The notes under the pieces are model-generated. The model was not told the DNA's origin, did no database searches, and saw only the letters and a list, made by a program, of their open reading frames with translations. Made by a program: the position numbers and the translations under genes. Below, piece by piece: positions 8,716 to 18,597 of a stretch of DNA of 64,000 nt (the first letter of the stretch is position 1; each line of letters starts with the position of its first letter). Source of the DNA: Yersinia rohdei ATCC 43380 (GTDB lineage: Bacteria > Pseudomonadota > Gammaproteobacteria > Enterobacterales > Enterobacteriaceae); assembly GCF_000173775.1 (NCBI RefSeq), contig NZ_ACCD01000007.1, positions 1 through 64,000 on the forward strand, written 5' to 3'.

Positions 8716-10362
8716 ATGAATGGTGCTCAGTGGGTGGTTCAGGCGTTGCGTGCACAGGGGGTTGATACTGTATTCGGCTATCCGGGCGGGGCGATTATGC
8801 CAGTCTACGATGCTTTGTATGATGGCGGTGTTGAGCATTTGCTCTGTCGCCATGAGCAAGGCGCCGCGATTGCCGCTATTGGTTATGCACGAGCAACCGG
8901 GAAAGTCGGCGTGTGTATTGCTACTTCCGGCCCCGGAGCCACTAATCTGATCACCGGCTTGGCTGATGCGTTGTTAGATTCAGTGCCGGTTATTGCCATC
9001 ACCGGCCAAGTGGGTTCTGCTTTAATAGGTACCGATGCTTTTCAGGAGATAGACGTGCTGGGCTTGTCATTAGCCTGTACCAAGCACAGTTTCCTGGTGG
9101 AGTCATTGGACGCGTTACCGGGCATCATGGCAGAAGCCTTTGCTATTGCCACCAGTGGCCGTCCTGGGCCGGTATTAATTGATATCCCGAAAGATATTCA
9201 GTTGGCTGTGGGTGAGTTGACCCCGCACTTGATGCCAGTTGAAGAACATTTGGTTGATTCAGCCGCTGAATTGCAACAAGCCTGGGATATGCTGGCGACG
9301 GCGAAGAAACCGATGCTGTATGTCGGTGGTGGTGTTGGCATGGCGCAGGCAGTTCCGGCCTTACGTGAGTTTATCGACGTAACGGGCATCCCGGCGGTTG
9401 CTACCTTGAAGGGCTTGGGCGCACCTGATATTGAACACCCTTGTTATCTGGGGATGCTGGGGATGCACGGCACCAAAGCGGCAAATTTTGCCGTGCAGGA
9501 TTGTGATTTGCTCATCGCCGTGGGGGCGCGTTTTGATGACCGCGTGACCGGGAAACTGAATACATTTGCGGCGAAAGCAAAAGTTATTCATATGGATATC
9601 GATCCCGCAGAGCTGGGTAAATTACGCCAGGCGCATGTCGCATTGCAGGGTAATTTGAACGTATTGCTGCCCGCGTTACAGCAGCCGTTAAATATTCAAT
9701 CGTGGCGTGACGAGGTTATGGCGTTAAAACAACAGCATAGCTGGCGTTATGATCACCCCGGCCAAGCGATTTATGCCCCATTACTGCTTAAGCAAGTTTC
9801 TGATCGCAAAGCACCAGAGACCGTGATCACCACGGATGTGGGCCAGCACCAGATGTGGACTGCGCAGCATATGAGCTTCACTCGCCCTGAGAATTTCATC
9901 ACCTCCAGCGGCTTGGGCACGATGGGTTTTGGTGTCCCTGCGGCTGTGGGCGCACAAATGGCTCGCCCTAATGACATGGTTATCTGTGTGTCTGGCGATG
10001 GTTCGTTTATGATGAATGTTCAAGAGTTGGGCACGATAAAGCGCAAACAGTTGCCGCTGAAAATCCTGTTGTTGGATAACCAGCGATTGGGTATGGTGCG
10101 ACAGTGGCAGCAATTGTTCTTTGATGGACGTTATAGCGAAACCAACCTTTCCGATAACCCCGATTTCATCACTCTGGCCAGTGCTTTTAATATCCCCGGC
10201 CAACGTATCACCCGCAAAGATCAAGTCGAAGCCGCTCTGGATGCCATGTTTAACAGCGAAGGCCCTTATCTGCTTCAGGTTTCCATCGACGAACTCGAAA
10301 ACGTTTGGCCGTTAGTGCCGCCAGGCGCAGGTAATGAAACCATGCTGGAGAAAATCTCATGA
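8716..10362 (+). CDS. ilvG: acetolactate synthase II, large subunit
   Basis: The 548-residue thiamine-diphosphate enzyme condenses pyruvate with pyruvate or 2-oxobutyrate, the first common step to valine and isoleucine. Visible landmarks are the catalytic glutamate E47 in CRHEQGAA, the GYPGG motif, RFDDRVTGK for FAD, and the metal/ThDP motif starting GDGSFMMN and ending near LLLDNQ. Unlike the frameshifted ilvG of E. coli K-12, this copy is intact. Isozyme II is generally insensitive to valine. It overlaps ilvM by four bases, so the two subunits are coupled. Confidence 0.97.
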   Translation: MNGAQWVVQALRAQGVDTVFGYPGGAIMPVYDALYDGGVEHLLCRHEQGAAIAAIGYARATGKVGVCIATSGPGATNLITGLADALLDSVPVIAITGQVGSALIGTDAFQEIDVLGLSLACTKHSFLVESLDALPGIMAEAFAIATSGRPGPVLIDIPKDIQLAVGELTPHLMPVEEHLVDSAAELQQAWDMLATAKKPMLYVGGGVGMAQAVPALREFIDVTGIPAVATLKGLGAPDIEHPCYLGMLGMHGTKAANFAVQDCDLLIAVGARFDDRVTGKLNTFAAKAKVIHMDIDPAELGKLRQAHVALQGNLNVLLPALQQPLNIQSWRDEVMALKQQHSWRYDHPGQAIYAPLLLKQVSDRKAPETVITTDVGQHQMWTAQHMSFTRPENFITSSGLGTMGFGVPAAVGAQMARPNDMVICVSGDGSFMMNVQELGTIKRKQLPLKILLLDNQRLGMVRQWQQLFFDGRYSETNLSDNPDFITLASAFNIPGQRITRKDQVEAALDAMFNSEGPYLLQVSIDELENVWPLVPPGAGNETMLEKIS

Positions 10363-10616
10363 TGCAACATCAGCTGTCTATCCAAGCCCGCTTCCGCCCT
10401 GAGATGTTAGAGCGTGTATTGCGAGTTGTTCGGCACCGCGGCTTCCAAGTTTGTGCTATGAATATGTCGCCAATGATTAATGCCGAGAATATTAATATTG
10501 AATTGACCGTTGCCAGCGGGCGACCTGTCGATTTACTGTCTTCTCAGCTAAGTAAGCTTATGGATGTCGCCTGCGTCGAGATCCTACAACCTAATACATT
10601 ACAGATACGCGCCTGA
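10359..10616 (+). CDS. ilvM: acetolactate synthase II, small subunit
   Basis: This 85-residue ACT-domain regulatory subunit starts [15 protein letters not shown] and contains [20 protein letters not shown], cut at residue 33, as in E. coli IlvM. It stabilises and activates the IlvG catalytic subunit. Either of two adjacent ATG codons (10359 or 10362) could start it; the first overlaps the ilvG stop. ilvE follows 22 bases downstream. Confidence 0.95.
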   Translation: MMQHQLSIQARFRPEMLERVLRVVRHRGFQVCAMNMSPMINAENINIELTVASGRPVDLLSSQLSKLMDVACVEILQPNTLQIRA

Positions 10617-10638
10617 TGCGCCACAAGGAAAGAAAAGA

Positions 10639-11565
10639 ATGACTAAGAAAGCTGATTACATTTGGTTTAACGGCGAAATGGTTCCGTGGGCAGAGGCTAA
10701 AGTTCATGTGATGTCTCACGCGTTACACTATGGCACGTCAGTCTTCGAAGGTGTCCGTTGCTACGAATCCCACAAAGGGCCAGTTGTTTTCCGTCACCGC
10801 GAACACATGCAGCGCTTGCATGACTCCGCCAAAATTTACCGCATGCCGGTTTCTCAGTCGGTTGACGAGCTGATGGAAGCTTGCCGTGAGACGCTGCGTA
10901 AAAACAATCTGACCAGTGCTTATATCCGCCCGTTAGTGTTTATCGGTGATGTTGGCATGGGTGTTAACCCACCAGATGGTTATAAGACCGATGTCATTAT
11001 TGCGGCCTTCCCGTGGGGCGCTTATCTGGGCGCTGAAGCACTGGAGCAAGGTATTGATGCCATGGTGTCTTCATGGAACCGTGTTGCACCTAACACCATT
11101 CCAACCGCCGCGAAAGCGGGAGGTAACTATTTGTCTTCCTTGCTGGTGGGCAGTGAAGCACGCCGCCACGGTTATCAGGAAGGGATTGCTCTGGATGTTC
11201 ACGGCTATCTATCTGAAGGTGCTGGCGAAAACCTATTTGAAGTGAAAGATGGCATTCTGTTCACTCCGCCTTTCACCTCTTCAGCTCTGCCGGGTATCAC
11301 CCGTGATGCCATCATTAAACTGGCGAAAGATATGGGTCTGGAAGTTCGTGAGCAAGTCTTGTCACGCGAGTCACTTTATCTGGCGGATGAAGTATTTATG
11401 TCCGGTACTGCGGCAGAAATCACCCCGGTGCGCAGTGTGGATGGTATTCAAGTGGGTATTGGTAAACGCGGCCCGATTACTGGAAAAATCCAACAAGCCT
11501 TCTTTGGCCTGTTCACCGGCGAAACTGAGGATAAGTGGGGCTGGTTGGATCCAATCAATCAATAA
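10639..11565 (+). CDS. ilvE: branched-chain amino acid aminotransferase
   Basis: The 308-residue class IV PLP aminotransferase makes isoleucine, valine and leucine from their 2-oxo acids with glutamate as donor. K159 in PTAAKAGGNY is the Schiff-base lysine, and the HALHYGTSVFEG and YLSEGAGENLFEV motifs are present. The start at 10639 is fixed by AAGGAA nine bases upstream and by the family N-terminus MTKKADYIWFNGE. The longer open frame runs back into ilvM and is discarded. Length and sequence match E. coli IlvE. Confidence 0.97.
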   Translation: MTKKADYIWFNGEMVPWAEAKVHVMSHALHYGTSVFEGVRCYESHKGPVVFRHREHMQRLHDSAKIYRMPVSQSVDELMEACRETLRKNNLTSAYIRPLVFIGDVGMGVNPPDGYKTDVIIAAFPWGAYLGAEALEQGIDAMVSSWNRVAPNTIPTAAKAGGNYLSSLLVGSEARRHGYQEGIALDVHGYLSEGAGENLFEVKDGILFTPPFTSSALPGITRDAIIKLAKDMGLEVREQVLSRESLYLADEVFMSGTAAEITPVRSVDGIQVGIGKRGPITGKIQQAFFGLFTGETEDKWGWLDPINQ

Positions 11566-11643
11566 TAAATAAAACTGACAGACAGAATCAGCGGGTGGTT
11601 CGTTCGCCACCTGCCATACAGAATATATTGGAGTGAAGAAATA

Positions 11644-13494
11644 ATGCCTAAGTACCGTTCCCATACCACCACTCATGGCCGCAATATGGCCGGCGCCCGT
11701 GCACTATGGCGCGCTACCGGTATGACCGATGATGACTTCGGCAAACCGATTATTGCGGTAGTTAACTCATTTACCCAGTTTGTACCGGGCCACGTTCATT
11801 TGCGCGACTTAGGAAAGCTGGTAGCGGAGCAAATTGAAGCGTCTGGCGGTGTGGCTAAAGAGTTCAACACTATTGCGGTGGATGATGGGATCGCGATGGG
11901 CCACGGCGGCATGCTCTATTCATTGCCTTCACGTGAATTGATTGCCGACTCTGTTGAGTACATGGTTAACGCCCACTGCGCGGATGCCATGGTGTGTATT
12001 TCTAACTGCGATAAAATTACCCCAGGGATGCTAATGGCGTCTCTGCGCCTGAATATTCCGGTGATTTTTGTGTCTGGCGGCCCGATGGAAGCCGGTAAAA
12101 CCAAGCTGTCAGATAAAATCATCAAACTGGATCTGGTGGATGCCATGATTCAGGGGGCAAACCCCAATGTCAGTGATGCCGACAGTGAACAAATTGAGCG
12201 CTCCGCCTGCCCAACGTGCGGTTCCTGCTCTGGGATGTTTACTGCCAACTCGATGAACTGCTTGAATGAGGCGCTGGGCCTGGCACTGCCGGGTAATGGC
12301 TCTCTGCTGGCAACCCATGCGGATCGCAAGCAACTGTTCCTGGATGCCGGTAAGCATATTGTCGAGCTAACCAAACGTTATTATGAACAAGACGATATCA
12401 GCGCCTTGCCACGCAACATCGCGAACAAAGCGGCGTTTGAAAATGCCATGACGTTGGATATTGCGATGGGCGGCTCTACCAATACTGTGTTGCATTTGTT
12501 GGCCGCGGCGCAGGAAGGGGAAATTGATTTCGATATTAGTGATATCGACCGCTTATCTCGCCAAGTTCCTCATTTGTGTAAAGTTGCGCCGAGCACTCAA
12601 AAATACCATATGGAAGATGTGCACCGTGCCGGTGGTGTGGTGGGGATTTTAGGTGAGTTGGATCGCGCCGGTTTACTGAATCGCGAAGTCCGCAACGTAT
12701 TGGGGCTGGACTTGCCACAAACCTTAGCAGCCTACGACGTGATGCTGACCAGCGACGAAAAGGTCAAAAGCATGTATTCCGCAGGCCCGGCAGGTATCCG
12801 TACCACCAAAGCCTTCTCGCAAGATTGTCGTTTCCCATCACTGGATACTGACCGCGAAGAAGGCTGTATCCGCACCCGTGAACATGCTTACAGCCAAGAT
12901 GGCGGTTTGGCGGTGTTGTACGGCAATATCGCGGCGGACGGATGCATTGTTAAAACTGCCGGTGTAGATAAAGACAACCTTATCTTCCGTGGCCCGGCCA
13001 AAGTGTATGAAAGCCAGGATGACGCGGTAGCGGCGATTCTGGGGGGTAAAGTCGTGGCGGGTGATGTGGTTGTTATTCGTTACGAAGGGCCGAAAGGCGG
13101 GCCTGGCATGCAAGAAATGCTGTACCCAACCACTTATCTGAAATCTATGGGATTGGGCAAGAGCTGCGCACTGCTGACCGATGGCCGTTTCTCCGGTGGC
13201 ACATCCGGTTTATCCATTGGCCACGTTTCGCCAGAAGCGGCAAGTGGCGGCCTGATTGGCTTAGTGCAAGATGGTGATTTCATTGATATTGATATTCCAA
13301 ATCGGGGTATTCAATTGGATGTGAGTGAGTCTGAGCTGGCCGCTCGTCGTGAAACTGAAGAGGCCCGTGGTGATGCCGCATGGTCACCTAAAGCCCGCGA
13401 ACGTCAGGTTTCTTATGCACTGCGCGCTTATGCCTTGCTGGCAACCAGCGCTGACAAAGGTGCGGTGCGCGACAAAAGTAAGCTGGGAGGCTAA
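11644..13494 (+). CDS. ilvD: dihydroxy-acid dehydratase
   Basis: The 616-residue iron-sulphur dehydratase converts 2,3-dihydroxy-3-methyl acids to 2-oxo acids, the third step for isoleucine and valine. Conserved cysteines C122 ([10 protein letters not shown]) and C195 ([11 protein letters not shown]) sit at cluster-ligand positions, and the C-terminal [19 protein letters not shown] motif is intact. Start ATG 11644 has GGAGTGA upstream. It is full length, lies mid-operon, and ends five bases before ilvA. Confidence 0.97.
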   Translation: MPKYRSHTTTHGRNMAGARALWRATGMTDDDFGKPIIAVVNSFTQFVPGHVHLRDLGKLVAEQIEASGGVAKEFNTIAVDDGIAMGHGGMLYSLPSRELIADSVEYMVNAHCADAMVCISNCDKITPGMLMASLRLNIPVIFVSGGPMEAGKTKLSDKIIKLDLVDAMIQGANPNVSDADSEQIERSACPTCGSCSGMFTANSMNCLNEALGLALPGNGSLLATHADRKQLFLDAGKHIVELTKRYYEQDDISALPRNIANKAAFENAMTLDIAMGGSTNTVLHLLAAAQEGEIDFDISDIDRLSRQVPHLCKVAPSTQKYHMEDVHRAGGVVGILGELDRAGLLNREVRNVLGLDLPQTLAAYDVMLTSDEKVKSMYSAGPAGIRTTKAFSQDCRFPSLDTDREEGCIRTREHAYSQDGGLAVLYGNIAADGCIVKTAGVDKDNLIFRGPAKVYESQDDAVAAILGGKVVAGDVVVIRYEGPKGGPGMQEMLYPTTYLKSMGLGKSCALLTDGRFSGGTSGLSIGHVSPEAASGGLIGLVQDGDFIDIDIPNRGIQLDVSESELAARRETEEARGDAAWSPKARERQVSYALRAYALLATSADKGAVRDKSKLGG

Positions 13495-13499
13495 TCCCT

Positions 13500-15044
13500 A
13501 TGGCGGTATCACAACCCTTATCTGCTGCCCCTTGTGGGGCAGAATATCTGCGGGCGATACTTCGCGCGCCGGTGTATGAAGTGGCGCAAGTCACTCCGCT
13601 ACAAGTGATGGAAAAAATCTCCTCCCGCTTGGGCAATACCATTTTGGTGAAGCGAGAAGACCGCCAGCCAGTGCACAGTTTTAAACTGCGCGGCGCTTAC
13701 GCCATGCTGGCTAGCCTGACTGAAGAGCAAAAAGCCTGTGGCGTGATAACCGCTTCGGCGGGTAACCATGCACAAGGTGTGGCGCTCTCAGCCAGCAAGC
13801 TTGGGATCAAAGCGCTTATTGTGATGCCAGTGGCAACCGCTGATATCAAAGTGGATGCCGTGCGTGGTTTTGGTGGCGAGGTATTGTTGTTTGGTGCCAA
13901 TTTCGATGAGGCCAAAACCAAAGCTATCGCGCTTTCCCAGCAGCAGGGTTATACCTTCATTCCGCCGTTTGACCACCCGGCAGTTATCGCCGGGCAAGGG
14001 ACGCTGGCGATGGAGTTGCTTCAGCAAGATGCCCACCTTGACCGGGTATTTGTGCCGGTTGGCGGTGGCGGGCTGGTGGCGGGAGTGGCTGTGCTTATCA
14101 AGCAACTTATGCCGCAGATTAAAGTGATAGGTGTTGAGGCCGAAGATTCCGCCTGCTTACGTGCCGCGCTGGATGCGGGTCAACCGGTTGATCTGGCGCG
14201 AGTCGGGCTATTTGCCGAAGGTGTGGCGGTGAAGCGCATTGGTGATGAACCTTTCCGCCTGTGCCAGGAATATCTGGACGAAGTCATTACCGTCGACAGC
14301 GATGCCATTTGTGCAGCAGTAAAAGACATTTTTGAAGATGTGCGTGCCATTGCCGAGCCGTCGGGTGCTTTGGCACTGGCGGGCCTGAAAAAATATGTTC
14401 AGCAGCATAATATTCAAGGTGAGCGTCTGGCCCATGTGCTCTCCGGCGCTAACGTTAACTTCCACGGCTTGCGTTATGTGTCTGAACGCTGTGAGCTGGG
14501 TGAGCAGCGCGAAGCCTTGCTGGCGGTGACCATTCCGGAGCAAAAAGGCAGTTTTCTGCGGTTCTGTGAGCTGCTGGGTGGCCGGTCAGTGACGGAATTT
14601 AACTACCGTTATGCTGATGCCGACAACGCCTGCATTTTCGTCGGGGTGCGTTTGACCCGTGGCTATGCTGAGCGGGAAGAGATTTTGTCCGAGTTACGGG
14701 CGAAAGATTATCAGGTGGTGGATTTGTCTGATGACGAAATGGCCAAACTGCACGTGCGTTATATGGTCGGAGGGCGGCCTTCCAAGCCATTGCGCGAGCG
14801 TTTGTACAGCTTTGAATTCCCGGAATCCCCGGGCGCATTGTTGAAATTCCTGCATACCTTAGGCACGCATTGGAATATTTCGCTCTTCCATTATCGCAGC
14901 CACGGCACCGATTTTGGCCGGGTTCTGGCTGGGTTTGAGTTGTCGGCAACTGAACCGCAATTCGAACAGCACCTGACGGCTCTGGGCTATGATTGCCACG
15001 ATGAAACAGAAAACCCGGCATTTAGATTCTTTTTAGCAGGGTGA
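13500..15044 (+). CDS. ilvA: biosynthetic threonine deaminase
   Basis: The 514-residue PLP enzyme turns threonine into 2-oxobutyrate, committing carbon to isoleucine. The PLP lysine is K62 in HSFKLRGAY, and the cofactor loop PVGGGGLVAG is present. Two C-terminal ACT-like regulatory domains (roughly 330-510) mark the isoleucine-inhibited biosynthetic form rather than the short catabolic TdcB. GGGAGG at the end of ilvD serves as ribosome binding site. Last gene of ilvLGMEDA; only ten bases separate its stop from that of convergent ilvY. Confidence 0.97.
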   Translation: MAVSQPLSAAPCGAEYLRAILRAPVYEVAQVTPLQVMEKISSRLGNTILVKREDRQPVHSFKLRGAYAMLASLTEEQKACGVITASAGNHAQGVALSASKLGIKALIVMPVATADIKVDAVRGFGGEVLLFGANFDEAKTKAIALSQQQGYTFIPPFDHPAVIAGQGTLAMELLQQDAHLDRVFVPVGGGGLVAGVAVLIKQLMPQIKVIGVEAEDSACLRAALDAGQPVDLARVGLFAEGVAVKRIGDEPFRLCQEYLDEVITVDSDAICAAVKDIFEDVRAIAEPSGALALAGLKKYVQQHNIQGERLAHVLSGANVNFHGLRYVSERCELGEQREALLAVTIPEQKGSFLRFCELLGGRSVTEFNYRYADADNACIFVGVRLTRGYAEREEILSELRAKDYQVVDLSDDEMAKLHVRYMVGGRPSKPLRERLYSFEFPESPGALLKFLHTLGTHWNISLFHYRSHGTDFGRVLAGFELSATEPQFEQHLTALGYDCHDETENPAFRFFLAG

Positions 15045-15054
15045 TTTTGAGGGG

Positions 15055-15936
15055 CTAGAGCAGCCCCCAAAAGGCTTCAATCAGCGGCTCATTGAGCCGC
15101 TTTTTCGGTACACAAACACCCAACTCGAAGGGTTCAACCAGCGAAATATCATCCAACAGTGATATTCGGTTCCGCACCGGTTCCGGGCTGTTATCGACCA
15201 CCACCGATGGAATCAACGCCACACCACATCCCAGCGCCACCATTGACACAATCGCCTCATGACCAGAAACCGTTGCATATATCAATGGGTTAGAGATGCG
15301 CTGGCGGCGGAACCATAAATCAATACGTTTTCGTGATGGGCCGTGCTCCGGCAAAATAAAGGGAATATTGGCCCAATCCGGCAGCTCAACAGAGACTAAC
15401 TCTCGCACCGCACAGGGGAGCGCCGGGGCAATTAACACCAAGGGGATTTCGCCAATTTGGGTAAAGGCCACACTGGAAGGTAAAACTTCAGGGCGGCCGG
15501 CAATGCCCAAATCAGCTTCATTGGATTGCACTTTATCAACCGCATCGGCGGCATCACCGGTGGTGAGCTTGATTTCAACCAGCGGGTGGCGAGCACGGAA
15601 GCGATCCAGAATCGGCGGTAAATGGCTGTAAGCGGCGGTGACCGAGCAAAATAGCCGCAGTTCGCCACTCAGTGATGGCCCATGTTGGCCTAGCGCATGA
15701 CGCAATTGCTGATATTGCAGCAAGGTTTGTTGAGCAAAGGCTTTTAACTGAGTGCCCGCATCGGTCAACTGCACCGTGCGGTTATCCCGTAAAAATAAAG
15801 GCTGGCCGATGGTCTCTTCCAGCCGCTGAATCTGGCGCGACAAGGTGGAGGGACTGACATGCATCGCCTTAGCTGTGCGGCCAAAATGGCGGTTTTCAGC
15901 CAAATGTAGAAATAACTTCAGGTCGCGTAAATCCAT
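15055..15936 (-). CDS. ilvY: LysR-family activator of ilvC
   Basis: The 293-residue LysR regulator closely resembles E. coli IlvY, with the helix-turn-helix in MHVSPSTLSRQIQRLEE and the effector-domain segment GHEAIVSMVALGCGVAL. IlvY activates divergent ilvC when acetolactate or acetohydroxybutyrate binds, and represses itself. Start ATG 15936 (MDLRDLKLF) is taken over an in-frame TTG two codons upstream; GAGGA lies nine bases before it. The shared intergenic region carries the expected palindrome. Confidence 0.95.
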   Translation of the reverse strand: MDLRDLKLFLHLAENRHFGRTAKAMHVSPSTLSRQIQRLEETIGQPLFLRDNRTVQLTDAGTQLKAFAQQTLLQYQQLRHALGQHGPSLSGELRLFCSVTAAYSHLPPILDRFRARHPLVEIKLTTGDAADAVDKVQSNEADLGIAGRPEVLPSSVAFTQIGEIPLVLIAPALPCAVRELVSVELPDWANIPFILPEHGPSRKRIDLWFRRQRISNPLIYATVSGHEAIVSMVALGCGVALIPSVVVDNSPEPVRNRISLLDDISLVEPFELGVCVPKKRLNEPLIEAFWGLL

Positions 15937-15971
15937 AGCCAATCATCCTCGTCGCTGATGTGAGGTGCACG

Positions 15972-15986
15972 TTGCAAAAATTGCAA
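15972..15986. promoter_or_regulatory. IlvY-type operator between ilvY and ilvC
   Basis: TTGCAAAAATTGCAA is a perfect TTGCAA-N3-TTGCAA palindrome in the ilvY-ilvC divergent region. A second dyad, ATTG-N9-CAAT at 15993-16009, lies seven bases further toward ilvC. Two adjacent operators agree with the tandem O1/O2 arrangement known for E. coli IlvY. A -10-like TATAGT at 16032-16037 could serve ilvC. Confidence 0.7.
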
Positions 15987-16155
15987 TGTCACATTGTTAA
16001 TATATCAATTTCCGCAATGCATTTCCTGTCATATAGTGAATTCAAGATAATCCTCGGCATCGACCGGGCAGTGAAAATAATCAACACACAGCATTTGTTT
16101 GCCGTAACTCGAAAAGTTGCGACACCCACAACACAGAATTAAGCGGAGTAATATC

Positions 16156-17634
16156 ATGGCTAACTATTTCAACACCTTGAACCTGCGTCAGCAGCTGGCA
16201 CAATTAGGTAAGTGTCGCTTTATGGCACGAGACGAATTCGCCGATGAAGCTGGCTACCTGAAAGGGAAAAAAGTGGTGATTGTCGGCTGTGGCGCACAAG
16301 GTCTGAACCAAGGCTTGAATATGCGCGACTCTGGTCTGGACGTGGCTTATGCCCTGCGCAAAGAAGCCATTGCTGAGAAACGTGCTTCATGGCGTAAAGC
16401 GACTGAGAACGGTTTTAAAGTTGGCACCTACGAAGAGTTAATCCCACAGGCCGATTTAGTGGTTAACCTGACACCAGACAAACAGCATTCCGCAGTGGTT
16501 CAAGCGGTTCAGCCGTTGATGAAAGATGGCGCTGCACTGGGTTATTCTCACGGTTTCAACATTGTTGAAGTTGGCGAGCAAGTGCGTAAAGACATCACCG
16601 TGGTGATGGTTGCGCCAAAATGCCCTGGTACTGAAGTTCGCGAAGAATACAAACGTGGTTTTGGTGTGCCGACACTGATCGCGGTTCACCCAGAAAATGA
16701 CCCTAAAGGCGAAGGCATGGCGATTGCCAAGGCTTGGGCGGCGGCCACGGGCGGCCATCGTGCTGGCGTATTGGAATCTTCGTTTGTTGCTGAAGTAAAA
16801 TCTGACCTGATGGGCGAGCAAACCATCCTGTGTGGCATGTTGCAGGCCGGTTCACTGTTGTGCTTCGACAAACTGGTTTCTGAAGGCACTGATGCCGCTT
16901 ATGCAGAAAAACTGGTTCAATTCGGCTGGGAAACCATCACCGAAGCGCTGAAACAAGGCGGGATCACGCTGATGATGGACCGTCTGTCCAACCCAGCTAA
17001 ACTGCGGGCTTACGCGCTGTCTGAGCAACTGAAAGGCATTATGGCACCCCTGTTCCAAAAGCATATGGACGATATCATTTCCGGTGCGTTCTCTAGTGGG
17101 ATGATGGCTGACTGGGCTGAAGACGACGTTAAATTGCTGAACTGGCGTGAAGAGACCGGAAAAACAGCATTTGAGAATGCGCCACAATATGAAGGCAAAA
17201 TCTCTGAGCAAGAATATTTCGACCACGGCGTATTGATGATTGCAATGGTTAAAGCTGGGGTAGAACTGGCATTCGAAACTATGGTTGATTCCGGCATCAT
17301 TGAAGAATCTGCCTATTACGAATCTCTGCATGAATTACCATTGATTGCCAACACCATTGCCCGTAAGCGCCTGTATGAAATGAACGTGGTTATCTCTGAT
17401 ACTGCGGAATACGGTAACTACCTGTTTGCTAACGCAGCGGTTCCATTGCTGAAAGGTAAGTTTATGGATTCTCTGCAAGCAGGGGATTTGGGCAAGAGCA
17501 TTGCCGGCACTGCGGTTGATAACGCCCAACTGCGTGATGTAAACGAAGCTATTCGCAATCACCCAATCGAAGCTGTAGGTCATAAATTGCGCGGCTATAT
17601 GACTGATATGAAACGTATTGCAGTTGCTGGCTAA
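16156..17634 (+). CDS. ilvC: ketol-acid reductoisomerase (class II)
   Basis: The 492-residue protein is the long, duplicated class II form of the NADPH- and Mg-dependent enzyme. It isomerises and reduces acetolactate and acetohydroxybutyrate. A Rossmann GCGAQG lies at 44-49, and the C-terminal all-helical knot is duplicated. The start at 16156 ([15 protein letters not shown]) has GCGGAG upstream and matches the family. The 13-codon upstream extension is discarded. It is transcribed alone from the IlvY-controlled promoter and ends at a strong terminator. Confidence 0.97.
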   Translation: MANYFNTLNLRQQLAQLGKCRFMARDEFADEAGYLKGKKVVIVGCGAQGLNQGLNMRDSGLDVAYALRKEAIAEKRASWRKATENGFKVGTYEELIPQADLVVNLTPDKQHSAVVQAVQPLMKDGAALGYSHGFNIVEVGEQVRKDITVVMVAPKCPGTEVREEYKRGFGVPTLIAVHPENDPKGEGMAIAKAWAAATGGHRAGVLESSFVAEVKSDLMGEQTILCGMLQAGSLLCFDKLVSEGTDAAYAEKLVQFGWETITEALKQGGITLMMDRLSNPAKLRAYALSEQLKGIMAPLFQKHMDDIISGAFSSGMMADWAEDDVKLLNWREETGKTAFENAPQYEGKISEQEYFDHGVLMIAMVKAGVELAFETMVDSGIIEESAYYESLHELPLIANTIARKRLYEMNVVISDTAEYGNYLFANAAVPLLKGKFMDSLQAGDLGKSIAGTAVDNAQLRDVNEAIRNHPIEAVGHKLRGYMTDMKRIAVAG

Positions 17635-17665
17635 TTCAGCTCGTTAATTCAATATTATGTAATAG

Positions 17666-17691
17666 GCCTCCCTGCAAAGGGGGGCTTTTTT
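17666..17691 (+). terminator. ilvC intrinsic terminator
   Basis: GCCTCCC pairs with GGGGGGC (one G-T pair) around a short loop, followed by six T, 30 bases after the ilvC stop. Confidence 0.9.
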
Positions 17692-17795
17692 ATTTATAGT
17701 TATTGTCGGCATGATTATTCACGCTATTTTATAAAACCGATCTGGAAATGAATCTCGACGGATGATTAACGTAATAAGTAAAATAAAAGTCTGTG

Positions 17796-17810
17796 GGGGT
17801 AAGTAGCCCC
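17796..17810 (-). terminator. possible fimbrial operon terminator
   Basis: On the minus strand GGGG-CTACTTA-CCCC lies about 55 bases beyond the last fimbrial gene, followed within ten bases by a T-rich stretch. The stem is short, so this is a weak candidate. The rest of 17692-17864 shows no feature I can support. Confidence 0.3.
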
Positions 17811-17864
17811 AAATAGAATATTGCTCGCTAACATCGGCGGGCTATTTATCCTCCTCAACCAACT

Positions 17865-18596
17865 TTATTTTAGATTACTATTAAAAGTATTAGCATTTCC
17901 TAAATCATCGATTAACACAAAGCTGAGGTTATTGCTGCCCGCAAGTGGTGAGCGATTAAGAGGGAAATCAAGCTTTGAAAAAGGGGCGACCATATTTGGC
18001 AGACTTTCTGCTGAACCTAATGTTAGAGAGGCCAATGATGCATAATAAGGTGTCGGATTATCAACCTTAATAACAGCGGAATTACCGCTACGCTCTAAGG
18101 TAAAAGTTAATGCCTTACTCAGTGTATTCCCCGGTGCCGGTAAATTCTTCGGTCGGTAAAATACTTTGTATTGCATGCGCAAGCCCAGAGTAACGAAAGA
18201 TTCGGCCTCGACTTGTGTGGTGGCTTTGGGCGGTATTTCGTACACATTGAGCCAAAATGCCGATTCCCGGTCCACGGGTAATTTACTGGCGCCAGATAAA
18301 ATCAGCCGCAGGCTGCGTTGTGCCTGTGGTTGTAGCCGAAACAAGGGTGGGAGCACCAAAACCGGGGAAACCGCTTTCTCCGGTGTGGCCATCAAGTCGC
18401 CGTCATCTACCCAAACCTGTACTGCCACCGGGTAGCTATTGCTATTGACCAGTTGCAGTGATTCTTCGGTATTGCCGTCACTGAAGATAATTCGGGTCCT
18501 TTCCGCGATAACACTTGCCGTAACAGGCCCACTACAGGCCAGCATAAGCAATAAAAGCCCGCTGACAAACCTGCTATTTATCTGTTTTAACAGCAT
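17865..18596 (-). CDS. fimbrial periplasmic chaperone (second of the operon)
   Basis: The 243-residue PapD-like chaperone has an N-terminal signal sequence ending near TAS. The two immunoglobulin-like domains are recognisable from RTRIIF near the subunit-binding arginine and the strand segment MQYKVFYRPKNLP with its conserved lysine. The start is placed at ATG 18596, which follows the adhesin stop by one base (TAATATG). The 12-codon longer frame would overlap the adhesin. A second chaperone after the adhesin gene may be dedicated to that subunit (inference). Which named fimbria it belongs to is not known. Confidence 0.85.
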   Translation of the reverse strand: MLLKQINSRFVSGLLLLMLACSGPVTASVIAERTRIIFSDGNTEESLQLVNSNSYPVAVQVWVDDGDLMATPEKAVSPVLVLPPLFRLQPQAQRSLRLILSGASKLPVDRESAFWLNVYEIPPKATTQVEAESFVTLGLRMQYKVFYRPKNLPAPGNTLSKALTFTLERSGNSAVIKVDNPTPYYASLASLTLGSAESLPNMVAPFSKLDFPLNRSPLAGSNNLSFVLIDDLGNANTFNSNLK

Positions 18597-18597
18597 A